Origin: Chenopodium formosanum
Lineage: Eukaryota; Streptophyta; Magnoliopsida; Caryophyllales; Amaranthaceae
DNA length: 64,000 bases
Reading direction: 5' to 3'
Assembly: GCA_024500155.1 (NCBI GenBank)
Contig: CM044862.1
Location: 46,696,001 to 46,760,000 of the forward strand
The notes under the pieces were generated by a model, which did no database searches, was not told the origin of the DNA, and was given only the letters and a program-made list of their open reading frames with translations. This document shows, piece after piece, positions 34,182 through 44,230 of the stretch. The position numbers were made by a program, and so were the translations under genes. Each line of letters begins with the position of its first letter. Within the stretch, counting starts at the first letter, position 1.

Positions 34182-34500
34182 ATGAGGATGGATTCAAGAG
34201 AAGATATCTTCGACAGCGTTCCCTAGCTTGCGGAGAGTTGTCACGAACAACATGAGGATTATTTCAAGCGAAATAATCTTCGATGGTATTCCCTAGGATG
34301 TGGAATATTGTCAATGCGGCTGAGGATTATTTCGAGCGAAATAATCTTCGATAGTATTCCCTAGGATGTGGAATATTGTCAATGCAAATGAGGATTGTTT
34401 CAAGAGAAATAATCTTCGATGGTATTCCCTAGGATGTGGAATATTATCATTGCGGAGAGGATAGTTTCAGGCGAAGCAATCTTCTAATTTGGAAGCAGTT
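34182..34500 (+). repeat. About 68-bp tandem repeat with a hairpin in each unit
   Basis: Four units and a partial fifth read as: TGAGGAT, an inverted repeat GATTATTTC-AAGC-GAAATAATC, TTCGATGGTATTCCCTAGG, ATGTGGAATATTGTC. The stem is perfect in units two (34257-34278) and three (34325-34346). It is slightly degraded in units one and four. Confidence 0.85.
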
Positions 34501-34783
34501 ACAAGCGTAACGGTTTTCAAGCAGGATGACATTCTCTAGCTTGTAGAAGGTCATCAAAGCAAGGATACAGTATAGCGGCAGCAAATTGGTTACCTTTCAG
34601 AGACGTGTGCTCGACGGTGCAAGATACGCGTTTCTTAACTCTTTTATCTGTTTAACTAACGCTAGTTTGCAGGTATCGGCGTTACAAGAGTGGTTTAGGA
34701 TCGAAGAACGTTCTGAATCTTTCTCCGTCCCTATCGATACTTTGACTTTTGTTTTCAAAACTTGCGTTTCTCCAAACTTAGTC

Positions 34784-34797
34784 AAAGTGGGGGCTTC
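34784..34797 (+). other. Polypurine tract of the Tat element
   Basis: AAAGTGGGGGCTTC lies directly before the 3' LTR start at 34798. This is the form usual in Tat and Ogre elements and is the expected plus-strand primer. Confidence 0.85.
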
Positions 34798-36699
34798 TAT
34801 AGACACCCATTTGTGTCTCCCCAAAACCAAACCCAGTGATGATTACCTTTCACGTCGAATCATAATCGAATGTGGAAATGTCTAGTGTTGTAGAAAGTTT
34901 TAATTTCTTTTCTCTTCTCTTTATTTTTGAAAACTTTATTTTAAGAAAATAGCTGATCCAGTTTGGTTGGTCCATTATATGGGTCCAATAGTGGTGTAGT
35001 TGGATGGGGCTTGCAAAGACCTTTCCAATGATATATTATAAGCCCAATTCCGATGAATATTGAGGAAGTTATGGCCAATTTACTAAACTGGGCCCGGTTT
35101 GAGCTTTATATGGGGCCCAATGATCTAGGAGAGGGTCTAATATGATTTATCATTCCTAATGCAATTAGGAACGGTTTTAGTCTTCTAGATTCTTCTAGAA
35201 GGTTCTTTTCATTCCTAATTCAATTAGCATTGATAAGTTGACTTTGTTGACTTTTCAGAGTTTTAATCAAAATCAAATAGCATTTTCGAAGAAATTATAT
35301 TATTTTATCCTCCAGTACGGTAAACTTATCGGATTTTCGAAAACGCGTTAAAATCAAGCTTGGCGTCCAATCCCAGACCTTGGCGCCTGGAACCAGGCTT
35401 GGCACCTGGCGCTAGCCATTGGCGCCTGGCGCTAGCTAGCCAGGGTTGGCGCCTGCTCTATTTCCTAAGCGTCAGACTATATTTTGTTAATTTATCTTTT
35501 TTGGCTGATTTTCTCTATAAATATCGTATTAAAAACTTCGTTTTCATGGATTATCTGCATCTACATTCACCTATAATCAGTTTCCATTCATCAACAATCA
35601 TTCATTCATTAGCATTCTCCTAATCATTCATCTCTTTCATTCTTTTCTTCAAAACTTTGTTTTCTCATACAAAATTCCGAATTTGCAAGATCTAGAAACA
35701 CCTAGCCATATTCGAAGTTGTCTTCGCCCTAGACGTGAAAGGTTTAATTTCTGAGGGTTTGGTCCCAAATCTCTCTTTCAATTATTTAATTTTATTATTG
35801 TTTATTATTTTCCTTGAAGTTACTAACGTGTGTATTTTGTTATTAGAAAGAGGTACGAGGCATCAAAGTAAGTACTTTATTGATTTATTGTTGTTATGAT
35901 GTAGAAATTATGTTTATATTGTTATTATGATTCCTAGTATCATGTCTAGGTTAATTTTAATATTAAATATGATTGCTAAGATGCTTCCTATGTTCTTCCT
36001 AATATTTATGTTTTTTAGTATCATGTTAGGGTTAAAGATTTGAATTTTTTGTGCTCAGTGACATGCTAGGGTTTGTTATTAATCTTGTTAGTATCATGCC
36101 TAGGATCTTGCTACGTTTATTATGATTTAATATTAACATGAACATGATTATGATTATTATAATTATTGTTATTATTTATTATGTTGCTTGATGCTTATTC
36201 TTTATTGCTTGATTACCTTTTATTGCATGTTAAAGGGAATTGGTACTTGTAATCACGCTTAATAAGGTATTTAATAATCTTGTTAGGGTTAATGTGATTA
36301 TAATTTAAGTAGTCGCCAATATTAGATTTATTTGTGCATTAAATTCAATTAAACAGGTTTAGGGTTAATCCTATTGATTGCATGTTAGTCAGAAAGCGCA
36401 CATGAATATGAGCAAAATAAAGTAGAGGCCTATTATTAGGGCAGGTTCAATCTCTTTTAGGTTGGATTTGTACCATCATCCCCGAACCCTTATTTGGTTC
36501 ATGACCTTATGGAGTTGACGATCTCTTGGATTGTTAAGGGGTGTAACCTTCATCCTATGAACGGTTTACAAGTTCCTAAAAAACTTGTTGGCGACTCTTT
36601 TGCTCTATCTTCTTCCCTTTTGGACGCCACCGTACTTTAGTTTATGATCACAGTGGGGTTCAAGCTAGTGGGATTAAGGCTTGAAATTTATTCCCTACA
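34798..36699 (+). repeat. 3' LTR of the Tat element (1902 bp)
   Basis: It pairs with 15005-16916. It begins TATAGACACC (first dinucleotide mutated from TG) and ends CCCTACA. It contains the GGCGCC cluster at 35359-35455 and a TATA box at 35516-35523. The right flank starts with the duplication TAGAG at 36700-36704. Confidence 0.95.
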
Positions 36700-36704
36700 T
36701 AGAG
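36700..36704. repeat. Right target-site duplication TAGAG of the Tat element
   Basis: This is identical to 15000-15004 and is the far end of the 21.7-kb insertion. Confidence 0.95.
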
Positions 36705-36913
36705 TTATATGCCTTTTTCAGGTCCACCTTGACCATACATCTAGGTGTGATAAACTTATTAGTATATCCTTTAATGAGCTCAGTAGCAAGAAAAATATTG
36801 TCACAAATATGTTTCCTAGGAATGAAACCAACTTTAGCATCATCCACCACCTCTCCAACAACCTTAGCTAGCCTAGCTGTTAAGATTTTAGATATAATCT
36901 TGTAAAGAATAGA

Positions 36914-37318
36914 TCAACAAGCTATAGGCCTAAAATCCTTACTATATGAAGGATTTTGCACCTTAGGCACTAAGGCGACAATTGTGCAATTCCATACACT
37001 CTGAATAGTACCAGTATCAAAGAACTCCAGAACAGCAGCATACACATCATATTTCACAATATGCCAAGCTTTCTGAAAAAAGGAGTTAAATCCGTCAATT
37101 CCAGGAGCTTTTGACGTGTCAATTCCTTTTAAAATTGTATCTATCTCAGCTGTAGTAATAGGACCTATAAGAGTTTGCTGAGACTCCTTACAAAGGTACT
37201 TCCCTTTTCTCAAAGTAACAAGATCAACTACAGGCGGAGAAGGGGCCCTGTACCCCATAAGATTCTTATAAAACCCAGTAATCTCTTGTTCAATCTCATC
37301 ATGCTTTTTTAAAAGCAC
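36914..37318 (-). pseudogene. LINE RT N-terminal part
   Basis: The frame contains the pre-RT linker (DEIEQEITGFYKNLMG) and TTAEIDTILKGIDTSKAPGI, where SKAPGIDGFNSFFQKAW is the non-LTR RT block 0/1. It ends with TIVALVPKVQNPSYSKDFRP. A stop after IAC breaks it from the next block. The match to plant L1-type RT is clear. Confidence 0.8.
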
Positions 37319-37734
37319 CTGACTCTAATTAAATATATAATCCATTATGATTTTGTTATTCCTAGTCTTCATAACAGAAAAGATATAGTTAGTGTTAGAG
37401 TCACCCAATTTGATCTAGCTTACCCTTGATTTTTTCTTATAAATATTTTACTGTATATTCCCCTAATACTTGATCTTCTAAATACACTCAGCTTCCTCAA
37501 GAATCAAGAAAGGATCATAGTTACTAGCAAGAAAATTCTGAACTGTAAGAATATAATTATGAGCATTATTAATCCTAGAATCGATATTGCTAAAATGTTC
37601 AGTATTTAAATTTTTCATCTGCTCCTTAACCAATTTCAGCTTAGTCCATATGCACTTCATATCCCCACCAGAACAAACTGTCTGCCAAGCAGCTTGAACA
37701 AAAGAATTAAATTTTTTATGAGAGGTAAGACAAT

Positions 37735-38175
37735 TCAAGAATATGAATGTTCTAGCTTTACCAGGAAAATAAGCTCAAAAAGAAGAGGGGTATGATCAGA
37801 AAGAGAATGAGGTAAATAAATAGCCTCAACATGACCATATTGATCAATCCAGACTTGATTAACCAGGCCTCTATCAATCCTGGTGTAGGTTATAGACCCA
37901 ACATGAGCCTTATTAGACCAAAAGAAAGGCAATCCTTTACTCTTAATCTCAACCATCTCCATGTCATCAATGAAATTCTGAAAATCCCTCACTTCATAAT
38001 CAGTTACAGCATTACCATGAATCTTGTCTTTAGAATGCAGAACATAGTTGAAATCTCCAGTACATAACCAAGGGAGAGTTGAAATTGGCAAGTTTCTAAT
38101 CCCATCCAACAAAGCTTTCCTATCCTGAATAAAATGTAACCCATAGACAAATGTACAATTGATATAAGCTGTCAA
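37735..38175 (-). pseudogene. LINE endonuclease
   Basis: This is an open stretch of 146 codons with the apurinic-type endonuclease signatures GDFNYVL (metal-binding), YTRIDRGLVN, and SDHTPLLFE (catalytic His). The upstream part, with DVIGLFENKV at about 38385, is separated by stops. A complete enzyme would nick target DNA for target-primed reverse transcription. Confidence 0.8.
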
Positions 38176-38452
38176 ATTATCCTTGGTACTAACTACACAG
38201 TGTATGAACTGTTCGTGAACTTGAATTACATCCAGGGTTAACCTATCATCCTTCCACCCAACCCAAATTCTACCTTTATGAGAGCAAGAAAGATTAGTAG
38301 TCCAAGGCCACCCAATACCAATCTTTCTCTGATAACCACAACATTTTTCTATTTTACTTTATTCTCAAAAAGCCCAATAACATCACAATTAATCTGAAAA
38401 AGTAGGTTTTTAACAGCAGCTACTTTATTGAGGTCAAAGCTTTGATCTTTAA

Positions 38453-40656
38453 TGTTTAGTGACATGCTAGGATTTGTTATTAATGTTGTTAGTATCATGC
38501 CTAGGATCTTGCTAATATTATTATGATTTATATATTAAGATTATTATTATTATTATGATGATGATGATAATTAATATTATGTTGCTTGATATATTATTAT
38601 TGCTTGGTCACGCCTTTTATGCATGTTTAAAAGGAATTGGTGCTTGTAATCACACTTAATCAGATAATTAATAATCTTGTTTAGGCTAATATGATTATAA
38701 TTCAAGTGATCGCCAATAATAGATTAGTTTGTGCATTAATATTCAACCAACATAGATTAAATAGGTTTAGGGTTAACCTATTGATTGCATGTTTGTCAGA
38801 AAGCGCACATGAATATGATAAGAATAAAGTAGAGGCCTATTATTAGGAACGTTCAATCACTTTTAGGTTGGATTTATACCTTCATCCCCGAATATCCAGT
38901 CATGGTTCCGGACCACTATGGAGATAGCGATCTCATGGATCGTAAAGGGATATAATGATGCGTGTCATTTATAGCACTCATTTTTTCTATTTTAGGGTGA
39001 TTTTAGATTGCTTTTATAGCTCTTTACTTTCCTTTTGCCTTAGTTTTGCTCTTTATTTCTTTATTTTGCTTTTTACTTAGTTGATTTTTCATTTTTATGC
39101 ATTTCTTGGTTTTTCTTGTCTTTTTCCCTCTTATTTGTTTGTTTTCATTCATTTTTCAGGTTAAGATTGTTGTCTAAGGATTCCTGAGGTTTCTTCTCGA
39201 GTTTTTCATTGATCAAGATGCCTAGTGTTCTCCATTTGAAGCTTAAGTTAGGAGATGTGTAAGTTTCAATTGATTTCAAGCTGTGGGGGCAACAATTCTC
39301 GTGTTGAACCCACCGTTAAGGTGTTTTTTTGGTCTGCCATGCTCCGTGTTCATCAAGCACACCAAGTGGAGCGCACGAGGAGCATCATGATGAAGAAGGA
39401 AGGAGGCTGCCCTATTCCCAGGCGCGGGTGCGAGGCTTGGTCAGCCTGGTGCCGCGGCCGCGCATGCTGCTCTCCCTGTTCCATACCCATTTTATAAGGT
39501 CGTGCCTGTACGGGTCTATTTTAGACGATCTAACTAACTTCTCTTTGTTAGTTTTACTATATAGAGAGTTTTCTTCTATTTTTAGAGAGAGAATCAATTT
39601 GGTAGAAATTTAAGTTTGATTTTCTTAGAGAGAGAAACACTTGTTCTTAGATTTTAGAGAGATAAATTCATGGTTGATGATTGATGATTCTAAGCAAAAT
39701 TTCCTTTGTATTTCCTTTGAATTCACCAAAGTTTGTAAGGATTTCTTTTTACTTTAATGCAATCTTTAGTTTTGATTTCAATTGTTTGTTGACTGTTCAA
39801 ATTAGTTGATTAGTTAATTGAATTTAGTTTTATTGAAATGATGATGATGAATATGTTGATTAGCTTGGTTTTGATTTTGATTTCTTCCATGGATGTGGGG
39901 AATCATGTTTGAGTGATGGATCATAGCTAATTGGGAGTTTTTGATTGATTTAGCATTGTGATTAAATTGGTTGACTAATTTTGTGCATGTGTGTGATTAG
40001 TTAAAGAGTAGCTAACTTTAATTGTCATGCTAGATTGCATTGTGTGCCTACATTGACACGGACCATTGATTTGTAGCTCACATTTATCAATTGAGCTTGG
40101 TTTATGACGTTCCAAGTAGAGTCTTTCGTAGTTGGCGCTAGTTAGACCCCCAGGAGATAGCTTGTTGAGCTCTTTTGATTGCATTATCTATCTTCACTCG
40201 CAATACTCGAATTGATCAATCTCCAACCTGATTAGTGTATGTCCATTGCAAGAATAGGTTGATCCTAAATCCCTAGTGTTTGATATATTGATTTACTTTG
40301 TGTTTGCTTTGTTTGTTTAGTTGAGCTTAGACAACCTATATTCCCTTTCACGCTTCAAGATAGCTTGACTTTGGCAATAGCTAATTTCCCCCCAATCCTT
40401 TGGGTTCGATCCTTGACTTGTCTCTATACTTGTATTTAGGTTTGTTAAGTGTATACAAATTTAGTTTTGACCGAAAATTAATCAACAACCTAGTCTCACC
40501 CCACGTCATGTAACCTTCACCCTGTGAACGGTTTACAAGTTCTTAAAACTTGTTGGTGACTCTTTTGCTCTAGCTTCCTTCCCTTTGGACGCCACCATAC
40601 TTAAGTGTATGATCACAGTGGGGTTCAAGTGTGAGATGCTTGAAATACTCCCTACA
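38453..40656 (+). repeat. Old Tat-type LTR fragment (3' part), interrupted
   Basis: 38453-38950 and 40509-40656 align with the last roughly 650 bp of the Tat LTR: TAGTGACATGCTAGG, CGCCAATA, GATTGCATGTT, AACGGTTTACAAGTTC, ACAGTGGGGTTCAAG. It ends at CCCTACA with no primer-binding site after it. This suggests a solo LTR or truncated end rather than an internal flank. It is more diverged than the LTRs of the complete element. Its left part is replaced by the LINE end. Confidence 0.8.
38956..40508 (+). mobile_element. Solo LTR F (1553 bp), gag-only-type family
   Basis: It begins TGATGCGTGTC and ends CCCCACGTCA. It sits inside the old Tat-type LTR with flanks TATAA (38951-38955) and TGTAA (40509-40513), a 5-bp duplication with one substitution. 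A TATA box, TATATAG, lies at 39558. Near its end GGGTTCGATCC and a TATACTTGTATTTAGG stretch resemble the end of family-1 and family-2 LTRs. I infer a related but distinct family. Confidence 0.8.
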
Positions 40657-41928
40657 AGGGTGTGTGTGTTTAATCTTATATAGTTGAATCTTTGACACCG
40701 GAAAACATTTATGTCATTTACAGTTCCAATCCCGTCCCCAAGTTCTCTTCATTGCTAGCTCCATTTAAAGTCCATCTTGTTCTATGCAACCAAGTTGTAG
40801 TTTGTGTTGTTTCAGCCACTTCACAATATAAATAGCTAATAAACAGTTTTTGTCTGTATATTTTAAAATTGAATCAAAATATTTTAGTTAAAAATGCAAT
40901 ACTTTGTAGAGGTTTTCTTCACAAAAGAAGGATGAAAAAAAAATCAAGAAATCCTAGAATCGAACACATGGCCATTTAAAAACCAATCTAAACTTTAAAC
41001 ATACATTTGCAAACGATTGAGTCTCGGCCTAAAACATAACAGACTACTACAACTCTCATTATAGATCTGTTTTATGTCCCATATGTCGGCGTAGAATTAT
41101 TGTCAATCAAACTCAGTCGCTTAACATTGTTAGTCAAGGTATCAAGCCCAACTTCCAACTTTTAGCATACCCTTTTGTATTCGTGAATTAATTTATTAAT
41201 TTTCATATGACATTTTATCTTTAATATTTTTTTTCCATTGTATACTTGTAACAAGATTATACCCGTACACATATTGCATACATTTGGACTAGTTTATATA
41301 AAAGCCAAGGGGTGGGTAATGGAGTCCCCTTGGTAAAGCTTCCATTGTTCTATACTTCTATTTTGCTGGCAACTTTTTTACTTTTAAATTTGCCGATGTA
41401 TTTGTATAATTATTATTAACTAAAATTAATAAGAAGTTAATATGCATGGACCAAACATAACAAGACTTTAATTTTTTTTTTATTAATATTATTTTTTTTA
41501 AAAATGTAATGTCTAGTACAAGCAAAATTAAATTTAGTTTTTAAAGAAAAGAAAATAGATAATAAAAAACATAGTTTCAAACAAATATAACTACAAAGAA
41601 AGATCAAAATAATAATAAAAAAAAAAAAAAAAAAAGGCATATTGCTTCAAAGTGCATGCGCGCACGTTTATATTCAACAGGCTGTAGGCTTGAAACTCCA
41701 ACAGGAAGAAGGAAATCAAGAGGAAACAGCCTTCTGCCGACCAGCAGTTTCTGTTCCCTCTTGATTTCTTCCTTCGATTTTGCCACTTCCACAACACCTC
41801 ATATCCTATCAACAATTTCAATACTCAAACAAATCAACAACAAACGAAAATCAAAAACTCAATATCACCAATCATAATATCATATTTGATCATCCGGTGA
41901 CTCGAACCACTAGATAGTCTTTACAATA
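40657..41928. other. Upstream region of the ANTH gene
   Basis: This is host sequence between the transposon nest and the ATG at 41929. It is AT-rich, with poly-T and poly-A runs at 41471-41500 and 41617-41635. A TATATAAAAG box lies at 41295-41304, about 625 bp before the ATG. No other gene is seen. Confidence 0.5.
41295..41304 (+). promoter_or_regulatory. Candidate TATA box upstream of ANTH gene
   Basis: TATATAAAAG is a good plant TATA box in host DNA. The distance to the ATG (about 625 bp) would require a long leader or a leader intron, so the link to the gene is tentative. Confidence 0.35.
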
Positions 41929-43146
41929 ATGAAGCAGCTATGGAAGAGAGCATCGGGTATAATTAAGGATCGAAACAGCATTATAATGGCAAGCCTATCG
42001 AGGAAAACGAGGCACAGGCATCCTGATCTAGAGGCAGCATTGATCAGAGCAACAAGTCATGATGATTCTTGTGTGGATTACAAGAATGCTCAGAGAGTGT
42101 TCATGTGGGTCAGGACCTCACCATCTCATTTGATCATTTTGCTGTGGGCTTTAACACGCCGGTTGGAACGTACACATGACTGGATTGTGGCTCTTAAGTC
42201 TCTGATCCTCCTCCATGGAGTCCTCTGCACCAAGGCTCCTGGCACACGGAAGATTGGACGGCTTCCCTTTGATTTGTCGGGGTTTCAGGATGGGTATATT
42301 CGTGATGGACCTCTTTGTGGGGCTTGCAGTTCATTTGTTCAGGCTTACTTCTTGTTCTCAGACCTTAAGTCTGTCACGCAGTCAGCAGAGTTGCAGGATG
42401 AGATGGCACTCCCAGTGATTGTAGAGGAGAAAGATGGAATAAGGATGCAACTGGAAAGGGTGAAGCGGTGGCAGGATCTGCTTGAAGCAGTACTACATGT
42501 CAGGCCATATGGGGGCATCAGGATGACAGATGAAGTGGTGGTCCTCGAGGCTATGGATTGTATGGTTATTGAGGTTTTTGAATTGTATAGTAAGATTTGT
42601 GATGGAATCGCCAAGGCTCTAGTGAAAATCTACTCTAATCGGATGGGAAAAGTGGAAGCTTCAATGGCCCTGGATGTAGTACATAGAACCAACAAACAAG
42701 GAGAAGACTTGTCTGATTATTTTGAGTTTTGCCAAATAATTGGGGTGCTTCATGCAACTGAATGTCCACAAATCCAGCAAATCCTAGAGGACGACTTATT
42801 AGAACTTGAGAAAATTATTAATGGAAATGGGGCCTCGCCTTCAGAAGATGATCATGAAGAAAAAGGTTCTTACAATCAGGAGTATCCTGGTACAGGTACA
42901 GCAACAATAGTGTGTGTTAGTGAGAGAAAAGATATTGATCAAATGGAAAGAGATAAGTCATCCTTGAAGACAGTAATTACAGATAAATGGGAGGTATTTG
43001 ACGAAGATATCAGCCAAGCTAAGAATGGAGGTGGAGCATGGATGGATCCGTTTGCTGCTTCTTCTATTGTCCCACAGGCAACTCAGTCCAACCCCTTTAT
43101 TGATTATGAAGGTAAACCTTCCCAATATGTACTTTGCTTGTTGTAG
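41929..43146 (+). CDS. Putative clathrin assembly protein (ANTH domain), At1g33340-like
   Basis: This 405-codon host gene, essentially one exon, encodes an AP180/CALM-type adaptor that links phosphoinositides to clathrin at forming vesicles. The ANTH domain covers roughly residues 20-290, beginning SRKTRHRHPDLEAALIRATS and containing DYKNAQRVFMWVRTSP and KSLILLHGVLCTKAPGTRK. The C-terminal tail is acidic and has a DPF motif (373-375, AP-2-type) and an NPF motif (388-390, EH-domain type). Subfamily members have this short tail. The Met at 41929 is the first in the frame, with no in-frame Met before it. A GT-AG intron (43112-43180) near the end gives an alternative C-terminus. Codon use and GC content are higher than in surrounding repeats. 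It faces the PPR gene tail to tail. Confidence 0.9.
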   Translation: MKQLWKRASGIIKDRNSIIMASLSRKTRHRHPDLEAALIRATSHDDSCVDYKNAQRVFMWVRTSPSHLIILLWALTRRLERTHDWIVALKSLILLHGVLCTKAPGTRKIGRLPFDLSGFQDGYIRDGPLCGACSSFVQAYFLFSDLKSVTQSAELQDEMALPVIVEEKDGIRMQLERVKRWQDLLEAVLHVRPYGGIRMTDEVVVLEAMDCMVIEVFELYSKICDGIAKALVKIYSNRMGKVEASMALDVVHRTNKQGEDLSDYFEFCQIIGVLHATECPQIQQILEDDLLELEKIINGNGASPSEDDHEEKGSYNQEYPGTGTATIVCVSERKDIDQMERDKSSLKTVITDKWEVFDEDISQAKNGGGAWMDPFAASSIVPQATQSNPFIDYEGKPSQYVLCLL

Positions 43147-43180
43147 ACTTCTAGATGCTTGAAATCTTTTCTTGTTCCAG
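43112..43180 (+). other. Possible last intron of ANTH gene (69 bp)
   Basis: The donor is GAAG then GTAAACC. The acceptor is a T-rich run ending TTCCAG. Splicing joins the frame after NPFIDYE and G to a second exon with stop at 43240-43242, giving about 414 residues. Without splicing the protein ends at 43146. Both forms are possible. Confidence 0.55.
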
Positions 43181-43242
43181 GTTATCTACCATATGACCGC
43201 TTTTTCCTTAAAGTTTGCCTGGCTAATAGGGTTTTCAAATAG

Positions 43243-44230
43243 TGAAGGTTCTATTGGTATTTCAAAACATTCTGTAAATCACTCGCAATTATATACTTTA
43301 TGATGATAAAAGTTTGTTAGCAAAATCATTCACAATTTTACACCTATAAATCAATCACAATTAGATACACACTCTGTAAATTACATATTCATCTACAGCA
43401 TTTGAACTTTCAATTTGCAAATCTAGCAACTACTTGTACTAGTTCAAATAGAGAAATCAGCTCTATTGATAGTGGCTTAGTGCAGCCAATAAGAAGTATA
43501 TACATCATATATATCAGTCATCAGTTGATACTAGGAATTAGTAGAGGTTTGAATGTGTGATGCGTAAAGCACTAAGGGGATCCTTAGCATAGAGAAAAAG
43601 GTCACTTTTTTCAATTGTTGATTTCATAAAGAGTACCCTGTATCACAAAATAGCATTAAAATAAAAAATAAATGAAAAAAAAAAAATAAAAAAAAAATTT
43701 AAGGTTTTTATTATTTTGGGGTTTACTGCTCAGCTCAGATTCGAGCTGTGTTCCCATAAATGTCTTAATCGCCAATGAAATATAGTGCTTGTATATCATC
43801 TTTACAATTCAAAAAATGAAGTTCATTGTGAAGCTTATAAGCCAGGAGTTCATTCTTTTTCAATGAGCAGAAGGAAGTGTTCTTTGATGTTCCTCTTCTC
43901 ATTGGATTTCACGAGGCCTTGCCATGAACAACATACAGTAAGAAAGTTTACTCACCAAGTAATTTTGAGATAAGTGTACAGCTCACTTGCCAAAAGTACA
44001 AAAGTGTGGATGTCTGGCTTCAGCCTCAGAAAAAGATATTCTTGAAGCAACACAAAGTAAAAACTTGAACAAAAGTAAATACACATGCATGTGTTCAGAA
44101 AATGTTAGTATAATTCTGAGCACAAAGTATAGTATAGAACTATAGACCGAATCAACTATATAAGGTGAGTTAGATGTGTTACAGTATAAAGCAGGAAAAG
44201 TGGCAAGATATAGATCTCAGAGATAAAAAT
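43243..44230. other. Intergenic region between ANTH and PPR genes
   Basis: The two genes are convergent. The space is AT-rich, with A-rich runs at 43670-43700 and no coding signal. It must hold both 3' ends. Confidence 0.5.

Larger units (their letters stand above)
15005..36699 (+). mobile_element. Tat-lineage (Ogre-like) Ty3/gypsy retrotransposon, 21.7 kb
   Basis: This is a structurally complete element: LTRs of 1912 and 1902 bp, a tRNA-Arg-type primer site, and gag, protease, RT, RNase H, a second RNase H and integrase in order. An extra region of about 6 kb then carries two antisense genes, followed by tandem repeats, a polypurine tract and the 3' LTR. Without the inserted solo LTR it would be about 19.1 kb. 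The tRNA-Arg site, giant size, dual RNase H and antisense genes after integrase all point to the Tat lineage. An Ogre-style ORF1 before gag is not seen, so I call it Ogre-like only. Stops and frameshifts show that it is now defective. Confidence 0.93.
36705..38452 (-). mobile_element. LINE retrotransposon, endonuclease and first half of RT
   Basis: This is the 5' half of the LINE, minus strand, interrupted at 36704. Reading down from 38452 it shows a DVIGLFENKV segment (endonuclease start), then GDFNYVL, YTRIDRGLVN and SDHTPL (endonuclease catalytic region). An unstructured linker follows. RT begins at ALVPKVQNPSYSKDFRPIAC and continues with FIPRKHICDN up to KKAYNS, where the Tat element intervenes. 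Frames are broken in at least three places. The 5' end stops at about 38452 against an old Tat-type LTR, so the LINE either lies in that LTR or is 5'-truncated there. Confidence 0.85.

Noticed and set aside
33973..34500. Regularly spaced repeats that could suggest a CRISPR-like array
   Set aside because: The units are direct tandem repeats with no unique spacers, in a plant retrotransposon 3' region.
39255..39613. Two plus-strand frames in solo LTR F
   Set aside because: Located in U3 of an LTR, overlapping one another, no known domain.
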